In this document: one piece after another, positions 26,270 to 35,652 of the stretch
Numbering within the stretch: position 1 is the stretch's first letter
Layout: each line of letters opens with the position of its first letter
Assembly (NCBI GenBank): GCA_903873585.1
Contig: CAIQOV010000033.1
Span: 46,230-110,229, forward strand
Direction: 5' to 3'
Length of the DNA: 64,000 bases
Source: an uncultured Rhodobacterales bacterium
GTDB taxonomy: Bacteria; Pseudomonadota; Alphaproteobacteria; Rhodobacterales; Rhodobacteraceae
Notes under the pieces: generated by a model
Seen by the model: the letters and a program-made list of their open reading frames with translations, nothing else
The model's database searches: none
Told to the model about the DNA's origin: nothing
Position numbers and translations under genes: made by a program

Positions 26270-27613
26270 ATGAAGAGAAGAGTTGCCGTCATCGGCGCAG
26301 GCCCGTCAGGGCTGGCACAATTGCGCGCCTTCCAGTCGGCACGCGCCAAAGGGGAAGATATCCCCGAGGTGGTTTGCTTTGAAAAGCAAGGCGACTGGGG
26401 CGGGCTGTGGAACTACACGTGGCGCACCGGCTTGGATGAATTCGGTGAACCGGTGCACTGTTCAATGTACCGCTACTTGTGGACCAACGGCCCGAAAGAG
26501 GGCCTCGAATTCGCCGACTACTCGTTTGAAGAGCATTTCGGCAAGCAAATCGCATCCTATCCGCCGCGCGCTGTGATGGTCGACTATATCGAAGGTCGTG
26601 TCAAAAAGGCCGGCGTGCGCCCGTGGATCAGGTTCCGCACCCCTGTGCGTTTTGTGAAGTACAACGAGGCGAAGGGCAATTTCACCATCACCGCCCATGA
26701 TCTGGTCGCCGACCGGATGTATGAGGAAGAGTTTGACAATGTGATCGTCGCCTCGGGCCACTTCTCAACCCCGAATGTGCCGGAATATCCGGGCTTTGGC
26801 ATCTACGGCGGCCGTGTGCTGCACGCGCATGATTTCCGCGACGCGATGGAGTTCCACGATAAGGACATCTTGCTGCTGGGGTCGTCTTATTCGGCCGAAG
26901 ACATTGGCAGCCAGTGCTGGAAATATGGCGCAAAGTCGGTGACGGTGGCCTATCGCAACGCACCGATGGGCTTTGACTGGCCCGATAACTTCCACGAAGT
27001 GCCCGCGCTGGACCATGTGGATGAGACGACCGCTTATTTCAAAGACGGCACGTCAAAAAAGGTCGATGCGATTATCCTGTGCACCGGCTACAAGCACCAC
27101 TTCCCCTTCCTGCCCGACGATCTGCGCCTGAAAACCGCCAACCGACTGGCTGCTGCTGATCTGTATAAGGGCGTGGTTTGGGTGAATAACCCCAAGCTGT
27201 TCTATCTGGGCATGCAAGACCAGTGGTTCACCTTCAACATGTTTGACGCCCAAGCGTGGTGGGTGCGCGATGCCATCATGGGCAAGATCGCAGTTCCAAC
27301 TGACAAAGCCGTTATGCTCGCCGATGTGAAAGACCGCGAGGCGCGCGAAGATGCGGGCCAAGACGCGCATGACGCTATCCATTATCAAGGCGATTATGTG
27401 AAGGAACTGATCGCGGAAACCGACTATCCGTCGTTCGACGTGGATGGGGCCTGCGAGGCGTTCTTTGAATGGAAAGACCACAAAAAGGCCGGAATCATGG
27501 AGTTCCGCGACCATGCCTATAAGTCGGTGATCACCGGCACGATGGCCCCTGTGCACCACACACCGTGGAAAGATGCGCTGGAAGATTCGATGGAAAGCTA
27601 TCTGAAAAACTAA
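26270..27613 (+). CDS. tmm: Trimethylamine monooxygenase
   Basis: A 447-residue FAD/NADPH flavin monooxygenase oxidising trimethylamine to TMAO, the first step of the pathway encoded through 52056. The FAD motif GAGPSG is at residues 9-14, followed by [14 protein letters not shown]. The FMO signature is [11 protein letters not shown] near residues 181-191, and the NADPH motif [10 protein letters not shown] is near 202. Length and the [15 protein letters not shown] region match marine Tmm proteins. The start is the ATG after GGGAGAG. A strong terminator follows, so tmm is probably monocistronic. Confidence 0.95.
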   Translation: MKRRVAVIGAGPSGLAQLRAFQSARAKGEDIPEVVCFEKQGDWGGLWNYTWRTGLDEFGEPVHCSMYRYLWTNGPKEGLEFADYSFEEHFGKQIASYPPRAVMVDYIEGRVKKAGVRPWIRFRTPVRFVKYNEAKGNFTITAHDLVADRMYEEEFDNVIVASGHFSTPNVPEYPGFGIYGGRVLHAHDFRDAMEFHDKDILLLGSSYSAEDIGSQCWKYGAKSVTVAYRNAPMGFDWPDNFHEVPALDHVDETTAYFKDGTSKKVDAIILCTGYKHHFPFLPDDLRLKTANRLAAADLYKGVVWVNNPKLFYLGMQDQWFTFNMFDAQAWWVRDAIMGKIAVPTDKAVMLADVKDREAREDAGQDAHDAIHYQGDYVKELIAETDYPSFDVDGACEAFFEWKDHKKAGIMEFRDHAYKSVITGTMAPVHHTPWKDALEDSMESYLKN

Positions 27614-27631
27614 GAATATCGCTGCAATTTC

Positions 27632-27663
27632 AAAGCCCGGCGCCACAATGCGCCGGGCTTTTT
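27632..27663 (+). terminator. Intrinsic terminator after tmm
   Basis: A 12-bp stem, AAAGCCCGGCGC with GCGCCGGGCTTT, with a six-base loop and following T residues, 19 bases after the tmm stop. Confidence 0.9.
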
Positions 27664-27843
27664 GCTGCGCTTTTGGGCAGCTTTCGATTCTCAAGTAAAC
27701 AATTTTTCCACCGGATAAAATTTTCTAGCGTTGAATCATCCTTCGTGCTTCTAATGCGGCATCTGGGCTTAAGCTTGGTGCGAATGACCTTTGGCCATCC
27801 TCAGGCCGGGGGCGAGCAAAAACATGACGGGAGAGGGTTAGAT

Positions 27844-29616
27844 ATGACGATGGAAACAAGCGCGGGTGGCGAAGGCCAACTGGTACGCGCGTTAGATTGG
27901 AAGGGTGCCTTCTGGGTTGCGGCCGGTGTGCCGCCCTTGGTGTTGTTCTCGATTGGTGGGATCGCGGGCACGACCGGAAAGCTGGCTTTCCTTGTGTGGA
28001 TCATTTCGATGGTCATGGGCTTTTTGCAAAGCTTTACCTATGCCGAAATGGCGGGGATGTTTGGCAGCAAGTCGGGTGGGGCTTCGGTTTATGGCGCAAC
28101 CGCTTGGCTGCGGTATTCCAAACTGGTCGCGCCCTTGTCGGTGTGGTGTAACTGGTTTGCATGGAGCCCGGTGCTTTCTTTGGGCTGTTCTATCGCTGCA
28201 GGTTACATCCTGAACGCGCTGTTCCCGATCCCTGCGGCTGATAGTGTTATGGTGCTGGAATGGGTCACCGCCCATGCCGCTGATTACACGGCGGCAACGC
28301 AGTCGGTGATCGACTATATCACCGCCAATGCAGGCACAGCGCCTGCGGATGCGATCACGGCTGTCGCTTCGGCGGATGCTGTATCGGCTTTGACACCGGC
28401 TTTTCGCACATGGGAAGCGGCAACCTTCGCCATTCCCGGCGTCGGCACGCTGCATTTCAACGCGACCTTCGTCATCGGCGTGGTGCTGATGCTGATCATG
28501 TTCGCCATCCAACACCGCGGCATTGCCAACACCGCTTCGGCGCAAAAGTGGCTGGCGATTATCGTGCTGGTTCCCTTGCTGCTGGTTGGCCTTGTGCCAA
28601 TCGTCACCGGTGCGATTGACAGCACCAACGTGATGGGCCTGTTGCCCCCGAGTGCGGCTTATTCCGGCGTCGATGGCACGTGGAGCAATGGTGGCTGGAC
28701 GCTGTTCTTGGGTGGTTTGTACATTGCGGCGTGGTCGACCTATGGGTTTGAAACCGCTGTGTGCTACACGTCGGAACTGAAGAACCCCAAGACCGACACC
28801 TTCAAGGCGATCTTCTATTCGGGCCTTTTGTGCTGCATCTTCTATTTCCTGATCCCCTTCGCCTTCCAAGGCGTTTTGGGCCAATCGGGGATGCTGGCGT
28901 CGGGCATCGTTGACGGCACCGGCGTGGCCGAGGCTTTGGGCAACATGGTGGGCGGCGGCAAAGTCGTCACCCAGATCTTCGTGATCTTGATGATATTGGG
29001 CCTGTTCTTGGCGATCATGACCGCCATGGCTGGTTCGTCGCGCACCCTTTACCAAGGGTCGGTTGACGGCTGGTTGCCCAAGTACCTGTCTAAGGTCAAC
29101 AATCACGGCGCGCCCACTGGCGCTATGTGGACCGACTTTGCCTTTAACGTCTTCCTTCTGGCGCTGGCGTCGGATGTGTCGGGCTATTTCTATGTGCTCG
29201 CCATTTCCAACGTGGGCTATATCACGTTCAACTTCTTGAACCTGAACGCGGGCTGGATCCACCGGATCGACTCGGGCCACATCGCACGCCCGTGGAAGGC
29301 TCCGAACCTGCTATTGGCAATCAACACCCTGCTGGCCTTTGTGAACGCGCTGTTCTTGGGGGCTGGGGCGAAAGTTTGGGGCTATTCCAACGCGCTGATG
29401 TCTGGGGCAATCTTTGCAGCCTTGATCATTCCGGTCTTTGCCTATCGGCACTGGGTGCAAGACGGCGGCAAGTTCCCGCCCCATGCTTTGGCTGATCTGG
29501 GGCTGAAAGACGGCGATCTGGGTCAACGCAAGGCGGGAATGCTGCCCTACCTTGCTTTGCTGGCAGGCTTGGCTGTGGTTTTGTGGTCGAACTGGTACTT
29601 CCAGCTTCCGGCCTAA
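27844..29616 (+). CDS. APC superfamily permease with a large extracytoplasmic insert
   Basis: A 590-residue inner-membrane transporter of the amino acid-polyamine-organocation superfamily. The first helices (PPLVLFSIGGIAGTTGKLAF, then LQSFTYAEMAGMFGSKSGG) carry the usual glycine-rich helix 1 and acidic motif. Between about residues 130 and 215 is an Ala/Thr-rich insert (HAADYTAATQSVIDYI and neighbours) that is long for an APC loop. It lies between tmm and dmmD, so uptake of trimethylamine, TMAO or dimethylamine is an attractive inference. The start is ATG 27844. A strong terminator follows. Confidence 0.82.
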   Translation: MTMETSAGGEGQLVRALDWKGAFWVAAGVPPLVLFSIGGIAGTTGKLAFLVWIISMVMGFLQSFTYAEMAGMFGSKSGGASVYGATAWLRYSKLVAPLSVWCNWFAWSPVLSLGCSIAAGYILNALFPIPAADSVMVLEWVTAHAADYTAATQSVIDYITANAGTAPADAITAVASADAVSALTPAFRTWEAATFAIPGVGTLHFNATFVIGVVLMLIMFAIQHRGIANTASAQKWLAIIVLVPLLLVGLVPIVTGAIDSTNVMGLLPPSAAYSGVDGTWSNGGWTLFLGGLYIAAWSTYGFETAVCYTSELKNPKTDTFKAIFYSGLLCCIFYFLIPFAFQGVLGQSGMLASGIVDGTGVAEALGNMVGGGKVVTQIFVILMILGLFLAIMTAMAGSSRTLYQGSVDGWLPKYLSKVNNHGAPTGAMWTDFAFNVFLLALASDVSGYFYVLAISNVGYITFNFLNLNAGWIHRIDSGHIARPWKAPNLLLAINTLLAFVNALFLGAGAKVWGYSNALMSGAIFAALIIPVFAYRHWVQDGGKFPPHALADLGLKDGDLGQRKAGMLPYLALLAGLAVVLWSNWYFQLPA

Positions 29617-29636
29617 GGCAACCGCACAGGCTATGG

Positions 29637-29667
29637 AAAAGGGGCGCCGCTTGGGCGCCCCTTTTTT
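29637..29667 (+). terminator. Intrinsic terminator after the APC permease gene
   Basis: AAAAGGGGCGCC pairs with GGCGCCCCTTTT across a short loop and runs into six T residues. Confidence 0.9.
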
Positions 29668-29777
29668 CATCTGGCGGTGGCTTTGTTTGCTGACAAGAAA
29701 ATATGTTGCACTTGAGTATTGCTTTTTGCGTAAGCGCCCTACAAACTTCGGCCAAATCTGAACCTGCGGGGGGAACT

Positions 29778-30914
29778 ATGACGAATTCTTGGCGATTCTC
29801 GACTTTGGGCGACCGTCACCGCGCCTTGGGCTCTAATCTGGAAGATTGGTCGGGCATGGGGACCGCTTGGTCTTATGCGGGCGATCCGGAAGCCGAATAC
29901 ATGGCGATCCGCACCAAGGCAGGGTTGATGGATGTGTCGGGCCTGAAAAAGGTGCATATCACCGGCGCTGCGGCCAGCCATGTCATCGAACGCGCCACCA
30001 CGCGCAACATGGAAAAGTTGATGCCGGGCCGCGCGGTTTACGCCTGTATGCTGAACGATGCGGGCAAGTTCGTGGATGACTGCGTGATCTACCGCTTTGG
30101 CCCCGACAGCTTCACCGTGGTGCATGGGTCTGGCCAAGGGCATGAGCAATTGACCATGGCCGCCACGGGCCGCGATGTGTCGATCCGCTTTGATGACCAA
30201 TTGCACGACCTGTCGCTGCAAGGCCCGCTGGCGGTGGATTATCTGGAAAAGCACATTCCCGGCGTGCGCCAGCTTGGCTATTTCAGCCATATGGGCACCA
30301 GCTTGTTTGGCAAGCCCATTACCCTGTCGCGCACCGGCTACACCGGCGAGCGGGGCTATGAGATTTTCTGCCGTGGCCAAGATGCCGGCCTGATCTGGGA
30401 CCGCATTCTGGAAGAGGGCGCTGCTATGGGGATCATCCCCTGCCGCTTCACCACGCTCGATTTGCTGCGCACGGAAAGCTATCTTTTGTTCTTCCCCTTC
30501 GACAATTCGGAAATGTATCCGTTCGAAAACGAAGGCCCCGGCGATACGCTGTGGGAACTGGGGCTAGATTTCACCGTCTCGCCCGGCAAAGTGGGGTTCC
30601 GTGGTGCAGAAGAGCATTACCGCCTGAAGGGCCGCGAGCGCTTTAAGATCTGGGGCCTGAAGCTAGAGGGCAAGAACGCCCCCGGCAACGGCGCGCCTGT
30701 GATGCGCGGCGGCAAGCAGGTCGGCGTTGTCACGCAAGCGATGTATTCGCCGCTGAACAACCACACGGTCGCCATCGCCCGCCTGCCGGTCGATTGCGCC
30801 AACAACGCCACCGATCTGGTGGTGAATTGCGGCACGCACGGTGCGATCAAGGCCCAAAGCCATTCGCTGCCCTTCTATGATGTCGACAAGAAACGCCGCA
30901 CCGTTCAAGGCTAA
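29778..30914 (+). CDS. dmmD: DmmD, GcvT-like folate-dependent component of dimethylamine oxidation
   Basis: A 378-residue aminomethyltransferase-family protein. The GcvT fold is clear: AGLMDVSGLKKVHITGAAA near residues 56-74, DCVIYRFGPDSFTVVHGSG, then RTGYTGERGYEIFCRG near 190-205 and the C-terminal barrel (GKQVGVVTQAMYSP). It is the first gene of dmmDABC, whose products oxidise dimethylamine to monomethylamine. DmmD is proposed to transfer the released formaldehyde unit to tetrahydrofolate. The ATG at 29778 has GGGGGGAA upstream. Identification depends on both fold and the diagnostic gene order. Confidence 0.88.
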   Translation: MTNSWRFSTLGDRHRALGSNLEDWSGMGTAWSYAGDPEAEYMAIRTKAGLMDVSGLKKVHITGAAASHVIERATTRNMEKLMPGRAVYACMLNDAGKFVDDCVIYRFGPDSFTVVHGSGQGHEQLTMAATGRDVSIRFDDQLHDLSLQGPLAVDYLEKHIPGVRQLGYFSHMGTSLFGKPITLSRTGYTGERGYEIFCRGQDAGLIWDRILEEGAAMGIIPCRFTTLDLLRTESYLLFFPFDNSEMYPFENEGPGDTLWELGLDFTVSPGKVGFRGAEEHYRLKGRERFKIWGLKLEGKNAPGNGAPVMRGGKQVGVVTQAMYSPLNNHTVAIARLPVDCANNATDLVVNCGTHGAIKAQSHSLPFYDVDKKRRTVQG

Positions 30915-30967
30915 GGCAAAGGCCCATTCCCCGCCGGAACGCGTCGCGCGGACCGTGCCTCCGGCGG

Positions 30968-30989
30968 GGATATTTGGGCAAGTATGAAA
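30968..30989 (+). repeat. Dispersed 22-base intergenic repeat, copy 2
   Basis: Identical to copy 1 at 3914-3935. It lies between dmmD and dmmA and supplies the ATG at 30984 that could be mistaken for the dmmA start. Confidence 0.75.
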
Positions 30990-31010
30990 GACGTGAAGAT
31001 AGGCAAAGTC

Positions 31011-31628
31011 ATGAGCAAGACGATCTTCCCCCCCTCGATCAAAAGCCGCCCCGTCTATGCCACGCTAGAACCGCGCCCCGGAACCGCCCATGTCGTCATC
31101 GCTGATGGCGAAGGGGCAGAGGCGTTGGTTGATCTGCTGGCCAAGGCCCCCGACCGCGCGGGGATGTTGGCGCTGATGCATGTTTTGTATGCCCCAGGCC
31201 CGAACGGCACGGACCAATGGGCCACCGTGCAAGCCTTGGGGGCGGCGCAAAGCTACCGCGCGCCGACCATTCCGGCGATGCTGCCGCGACTGGCCAAGGT
31301 TGTGGGCGAAGCCCATATGGGCACGCAGTTTTACCTGACCGGAACCGAGGGCCTGATGGGCCAAGCCGAACGCGAAATCATGATGACCGGCCTGCCGTTT
31401 GACGCCGTCCAGAAAGAACATCGCGGATCGACCCTGCGCCGTGTGCAATGCGTGCATTGCAAGGGCATCACCGAAAACGTGGCGCTTGACCCCTTTGTGT
31501 GCAGCCATTGCGGCCTAAGCCTGTTTGTGCGCGACCACTACTCACGCCGGATCGCGGCCTTTCAGGGGGTCAATATTGATGCGGAAGACCCCGGCCTTGT
31601 TCCGGCAGCGGTGGAGCGGTTCAAATGA
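31011..31628 (+). CDS. dmmA: Dimethylamine monooxygenase subunit DmmA
   Basis: A 205-residue soluble protein. A four-cysteine metal site, CVHC at 147-150 and CSHC at 164-167, sits near the C-terminus and looks like a zinc ribbon or rubredoxin-like knuckle. The N-terminal 140 residues contain a nucleotide-binding-like alpha/beta region with HMGTQFYLTGTEGLM. DmmA works with DmmB and DmmC in demethylation of dimethylamine. I choose ATG 31011 over ATG 30984, because the latter lies inside a dispersed repeat. The stop overlaps dmmB by four bases. Confidence 0.87.
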   Translation: MSKTIFPPSIKSRPVYATLEPRPGTAHVVIADGEGAEALVDLLAKAPDRAGMLALMHVLYAPGPNGTDQWATVQALGAAQSYRAPTIPAMLPRLAKVVGEAHMGTQFYLTGTEGLMGQAEREIMMTGLPFDAVQKEHRGSTLRRVQCVHCKGITENVALDPFVCSHCGLSLFVRDHYSRRIAAFQGVNIDAEDPGLVPAAVERFK

Positions 31629-32587
31629 GCGGTGGGGCCAAGCTAGAGGTCAAAGTGGCCGAGGTGGTCGAGGTCAACGAGTTGATCAAGCGCTTTCGCT
31701 TTGTGTCACGCGATGGCGCGGCCTTGCCGGCGTTTTCGGGCGGCTCGCATGTTGTGGTCGAAATGGATGACCACGGGACGCGCCGTTTGAACCCCTATTC
31801 GCTGATGTCGGACCCTGCCGATACATCGGGCTACGAAATATCCGTCCGGCGCGATGATACGGGGCGGGGCGGGTCATTGTTCTTGCACACTCATGTGCGG
31901 GCAGGCGACGCGATGGTGCTAAGCCATCCGTTGAATTTCTTTGCGCTGGATACGCGGGCGAAAAAGCACCTGATGATCGCAGGCGGCATCGGGATCACAC
32001 CGTTCTTGTCGCAGATCAAGCAGTTGGGCCATTTTGGCGGCAAGTTTGAACTGCACTACGCCGCGCGCAACCGCGCTTTGGGCGCCTATATGGGCGACCT
32101 TAAGGCCGCACACGGCGACCGCGTGCATCTGTACTTTGACGACGAAGGCATGGTGATTGACCTTAAGAGCTTGCTCAACCGCCAGCCCATCGGCACGCAT
32201 CTGTATGTCTGCGGGCCCAAGGGGATGATCGGTTGGGTGCGCAAGACGGCTCAGTCCGCCGGTTGGCCCGAGCACGCCGTGCATTTCGAAGAATTCTTGG
32301 CCCCCGGCACCGGCCTTGCCTTTACCGCCGAACTGGCGAAATCGGGCAAGACCGTCACCGTAGGCACGCATCAATCGCTGCTAGAAGCCATCGAAGCCGC
32401 AGGCGTCGATGCGCCCTATATGTGCCGGGGTGGGGCCTGTGGGCAGTGTGAAACGGCAGTTATTTCGTGTGACGGCACGATCTTGCACCGGGATCATTGG
32501 CTAAGTGCACAAGAACAGGCCGAGGGTGCCAAGATCATGCCCTGTGTTTCCCGGTTCGAGGGTAAAACCCTTGTGCTGGACCGATAG
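31625..32587 (+). CDS. dmmB: Dimethylamine monooxygenase reductase subunit DmmB
   Basis: A 320-residue phthalate-dioxygenase-reductase type protein. An FMN/flavin-binding barrel comes first (RRLNPYSLMSDP near residues 53-64), then an NAD(P)H domain (MIAGGIGITPFLSQIKQL, YVCGPKGMI). A C-terminal plant-type [2Fe-2S] domain has Cys267, Cys272, Cys275 and Cys307. It passes electrons from NAD(P)H to the oxygenase subunit DmmC. Its start overlaps dmmA (ATGA) and nine bases separate it from dmmC, giving tight translational coupling. Confidence 0.92.
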   Translation: MSGGAKLEVKVAEVVEVNELIKRFRFVSRDGAALPAFSGGSHVVVEMDDHGTRRLNPYSLMSDPADTSGYEISVRRDDTGRGGSLFLHTHVRAGDAMVLSHPLNFFALDTRAKKHLMIAGGIGITPFLSQIKQLGHFGGKFELHYAARNRALGAYMGDLKAAHGDRVHLYFDDEGMVIDLKSLLNRQPIGTHLYVCGPKGMIGWVRKTAQSAGWPEHAVHFEEFLAPGTGLAFTAELAKSGKTVTVGTHQSLLEAIEAAGVDAPYMCRGGACGQCETAVISCDGTILHRDHWLSAQEQAEGAKIMPCVSRFEGKTLVLDR

Positions 32588-32596
32588 GAGGACCAG

Positions 32597-33667
32597 ATGA
32601 GCCTGGATTTCAAACCCGAACTTGGCGATTTCTTCAAGGATGAGACGTTTCGCGACGATTTCACCTTTAAGAACTCTCCCGCCGCCATCGCGCGCTTTCC
32701 CTTTCCGTTTGACCGCGACGAATACATGTATTCGGTCAATATGGAGCCGCATACATCCGGCCGCCCCGGATCGGTCTTTGAAAAGACCTTTGATGTGGAT
32801 GAACATTACGTCAGCGAAATGATCGACCGCGCCAAGGTGCTGGCCGAAGACCCGCTGCGCTGCCAAAGCTTGCCCCATATGACCTTGGCAGGCTGGGATT
32901 TGCTGGAACTGATCATGGAAAGCAACGCGCGGGACTATCCGCAGTGGTTTTCGCTGCACAAGAACGGCAACCAGTGGCACTGGATCAACCGGCCCTTGGG
33001 GATCGACCAGAAGTTCACCTTCCTTGACGAGACGACCCTGCCTTATGGGCCGATGGAATACATCACCCGCCAAACTCAGGGTGACTTTTCGCTGCAAGAC
33101 GAACGCGATGGCAGCCTGTGGATGGATGCCGGCATGATCACGACCCAAGCCGATTGGTCGCTTGATTTTGACGTGGGCATGAATTTCATGGAATGGCACG
33201 CGCCTGTGCCTTTGGCCCATGAAAAGCAAGTGTTTGACCGTGCGCTGAAGTTTTTGCTGAAGCTGCAACACGGCTCTCCGGTGCGGCGGTTCAACTGGAC
33301 GATGACGGTGAACCCCTTGCTGGATACAGCGCCCGAAACCTATCCCAAATGGGGGCCCACGAAGGCGACGCTGACGCAAGACAACCTTGGGTCAAAGCAG
33401 CACCTGCGCGTGGAATTGCAGGCGCTGTTCCGACTGCCGCGTTCCAATGCCATCGCCTTTTCGATCCGCGCCTATCTGGGCAAGTTTGAAGAGCTGGTGA
33501 CGATGCCCAAATGGGGCCGCCGCCTGCACCGCGTGCTGCGCGACATTCACCCCGAGATTGCCACTTACAAAGGCTTTATCCGCAACCAACCTGCGATGGT
33601 CGAATGGCTGGCGAAATATGACGATGGCAAGCCGACCTCGCCCGGTTGGTGGCCAACGCCGGAATGA
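32597..33667 (+). CDS. dmmC: Dimethylamine monooxygenase oxygenase subunit DmmC (DUF3445, haem-dependent oxidative N-demethylase)
   Basis: A 356-residue protein of the DUF3445/haem-dependent oxidative N-demethylase family. Typical segments are ARFPFPFDRDEYMYSVNM near residues 34-51, CQSLPHMTLAGWDLLELIME near 90-110, and SNAIAFSIRAYLGKFEELV near 280-298. It should bind haem and oxygen and remove one methyl group of dimethylamine as formaldehyde, using electrons from DmmB. The start has TAGGAGGA upstream. The regulator gene follows after ten bases, probably in the same operon. Confidence 0.9.
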   Translation: MSLDFKPELGDFFKDETFRDDFTFKNSPAAIARFPFPFDRDEYMYSVNMEPHTSGRPGSVFEKTFDVDEHYVSEMIDRAKVLAEDPLRCQSLPHMTLAGWDLLELIMESNARDYPQWFSLHKNGNQWHWINRPLGIDQKFTFLDETTLPYGPMEYITRQTQGDFSLQDERDGSLWMDAGMITTQADWSLDFDVGMNFMEWHAPVPLAHEKQVFDRALKFLLKLQHGSPVRRFNWTMTVNPLLDTAPETYPKWGPTKATLTQDNLGSKQHLRVELQALFRLPRSNAIAFSIRAYLGKFEELVTMPKWGRRLHRVLRDIHPEIATYKGFIRNQPAMVEWLAKYDDGKPTSPGWWPTPE

Positions 33668-33677
33668 TGCGCGCGAT

Positions 33678-34676
33678 ATGACCAAGCCTTTGAAACTTGG
33701 GTTCTTGATGTTCCCAGGCTTCCCGATGGCGTGCCTGACCTCGGCCATCGAACCGCTGCGCGCGGCCAATGAGATCACGGGCACGCGCGCGTTTTCATGG
33801 GTGTTGCTGGGGGAAACAGCCGACCCCGTGCGCTCGTCTGCCGAGGTGCGCTTTACGCCTGATGATGTGCTGGATCGCGCACAGGGCTTGGATCAGGTGT
33901 ACCTTCTGTCGCCGCCCACGGGGGCTTTTCTTGACCCCAAGCACACCCCCGCCGTGCTGCGCCGCCTTGATCGGGCGGGGGTGACGATGGGGGCGTTTTC
34001 GGGCGGGATATTTCCCTTGGTGCGGGCGGGGTTGATGGAAGGCCACCGCTGCTCGGTGCATTGGTGCTATGAGACGGCCTTTAAGGCCGAGTTTGCCCAA
34101 GTTGCTGCCGAAGAAACCGTGATCGTGCGCGACCGGCGGCGCATCACGGCTTCGGGCGCGGGGGCGGTGTTTGACCTGATGCTGCGCCTGATCGAAGAAC
34201 GCTTGGGGCGCGAGACGATGACCGAAGTGGCCTGCTGGTTTCAGCACCCCTTTGTGCGTGACGAAGATGCGCGCCAAAAGGTGCCGGTGCAGGGCGCAGG
34301 TGGCACCGCCGATGCCTTGCCCCAACCGATCCGCGAAGCGATCCGCCTGTTTGACGCGCATATCGAAGACCCGTTGCGCATCCCTGATGTGGCCGATGCG
34401 GTCGAGATGTCAGAGCGCAACTTTGAACGCCTGTTCAAACGCGAAACGGGCCAAAGCCCCTTGCGCTATTACCGCTTGGTGCGCTTGGCCAAGGCACGCC
34501 AAAGGGTGCTGTATTCGGATGATTCCTTGGCCGAGATTGCAGCCTCGGTGGGCTATCCAAGATCAGGCCCGATGGCGCGGCATTATGCGCAGGCTTTTGG
34601 CGTCAGCCCGCAGAATGAGCGCAAAGCTTTGGCAGGGTTGCGCGGCTTGTCGGGGGCTTTGCCGCCTGAGATGTGA
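33678..34676 (+). CDS. GlxA family transcriptional regulator (DJ-1/PfpI plus AraC helix-turn-helix)
   Basis: A 332-residue regulator. Residues about 5-190 form a DJ-1/PfpI-like domain (LGFLMFPGFPMACLTSAIEPL, then GAFSGGIFPLVRAGLM). Residues 225-325 carry the two AraC helix-turn-helix units (IPDVADAVEMSERNFERLFKR and LAEIAASVGYPRSGPMARHY). The usual cysteine of active DJ-1 hydrolases is not at the nucleophile elbow, where FSGGIF is seen. It is the last gene of the dmm operon and is a candidate activator sensing a methylated amine or derivative. Confidence 0.88.
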   Translation: MTKPLKLGFLMFPGFPMACLTSAIEPLRAANEITGTRAFSWVLLGETADPVRSSAEVRFTPDDVLDRAQGLDQVYLLSPPTGAFLDPKHTPAVLRRLDRAGVTMGAFSGGIFPLVRAGLMEGHRCSVHWCYETAFKAEFAQVAAEETVIVRDRRRITASGAGAVFDLMLRLIEERLGRETMTEVACWFQHPFVRDEDARQKVPVQGAGGTADALPQPIREAIRLFDAHIEDPLRIPDVADAVEMSERNFERLFKRETGQSPLRYYRLVRLAKARQRVLYSDDSLAEIAASVGYPRSGPMARHYAQAFGVSPQNERKALAGLRGLSGALPPEM

Positions 34677-34728
34677 TTTTTCGCAGAAAAATCGACCCCT
34701 TGGCCACGATTTTTCTGCGAAAAATCAC
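34673..34728. terminator. Long perfect inverted repeat between convergent genes (GATTTTTCGC family)
   Basis: Two 22-base arms, perfectly complementary, around a 12-base loop; each arm is itself nearly palindromic (GATTTTTCGCAGAAAAATC). It overlaps the ends of the regulator and EamA genes and probably ends transcription from both sides. It belongs to the family also found at 55547 and 62197. Confidence 0.75.
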
Positions 34729-35558
34729 CCCCAAGCCAGCGACCCAAGCCCGACAAAAATCAGCGCAATCCCCGCCCCCTGAACCAGTCGCACCTTTTCG
34801 CCCAAAATCCCCCAAGCCAGCAAGATCGTCACCACCCCGAACAAGGAGGACGCAACCGAGGCATAACTCGCCTGCGCCAAAGCGCCCGAGGCGATGACAG
34901 ACGACAGCGCCAGTCCGTCCAAACACCCCATCGCCAGCAAAACCGGCCAGCGTTTCAGCGCAGCCCCTACGCCCTTGGGCCGCAGCGCCAGAAGCGCCAA
35001 GGCCAAAGCCGCACCACCAGCGCGTGCCAGACTTGCCGCTTGCATCGGGTCAATGCGCGCGGCTGCCTCTTGTCCAAGCGCAAAACTGGTGGCCATGCCC
35101 AAACAGGCGGCAAAGGCTAGGGGCAGGGCTGCGGGGTGGGGGCGCTGGCTGTCGCTGTCGCCTTGGGTCGCTACAATAGCCACGCCCGCGACGATCAAAC
35201 CCGCTGCCAGCCATTCAACGCTGCTCACCGGATGGCTGCGCAGCAGTTCAAACCCCAATGCGGGCAGGGGATAGGCGCCGATCACGGGGGCCACCAGTTT
35301 CGCGGGTGCACGGGCAAAAGCGGCGTAAAGCGCCAAGCTTGCGGCAAAATAGGTGCAGCCCGAGGCTATCGCCAAGGCCAGCGTCCCGATATCGGGCAGC
35401 GCCTTTGTCCACCCAAAGGGCGCTGTCACCAGCGCTGCCACCGCCATCACCACCGCCAGTTGCGGCAGCACCCGTGCCCCCGGTGCAATGGTGCGCACCA
35501 AAAGGTCATGCGTGCCCCATCCCAAAGCTGCGATCAATCCAAGTCCTAGGGCGAGCAT
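34725..35558 (-). CDS. EamA/DMT family transporter
   Basis: A 277-residue inner-membrane protein with about ten hydrophobic helices in two EamA repeats. The N-terminus MLALGLGLIAALGWGTHDLLVRT and the C-terminus SLFGVVTILLAWGILGEKVRLVQGAGIALIFVG are typical of drug/metabolite exporters. It is divergent from tdm, with 94 bases between the starts, so it may belong to the methylated-amine block, but no substrate can be inferred. Its end abuts the inverted repeat shared with the GlxA-type regulator gene. Confidence 0.82.
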   Translation of the reverse strand: MLALGLGLIAALGWGTHDLLVRTIAPGARVLPQLAVVMAVAALVTAPFGWTKALPDIGTLALAIASGCTYFAASLALYAAFARAPAKLVAPVIGAYPLPALGFELLRSHPVSSVEWLAAGLIVAGVAIVATQGDSDSQRPHPAALPLAFAACLGMATSFALGQEAAARIDPMQAASLARAGGAALALALLALRPKGVGAALKRWPVLLAMGCLDGLALSSVIASGALAQASYASVASSLFGVVTILLAWGILGEKVRLVQGAGIALIFVGLGSLAWG

Positions 35559-35573
35559 TTCTGTGCTTCCTGC

Positions 35574-35628
35574 TTGTGCCGCGCGCGGCCCGTGTTATTC
35601 TTCACAATGAACAAGTTTTACGAAGAAT
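35574..35628 (+). promoter_or_regulatory. Candidate tdm promoter with spaced inverted repeat
   Basis: TTGTGC (35574-35579) and TATTCT (35596-35601) form a plausible -35/-10 pair at 16-base spacing. An inverted repeat, ATTCTTC (35597-35603) and GAAGAAT (35622-35628), overlaps the -10 and could bind a regulator. Confidence 0.35.
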
Positions 35629-35652
35629 GAAATCGCCCCTGCGGGAGTCCCC

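Noticed and set aside
27892..29280. 462-codon open frame on the minus strand
   Set aside because: It mirrors the APC permease gene and its translation shows no domain, only His/Arg/Gln-rich sequence.
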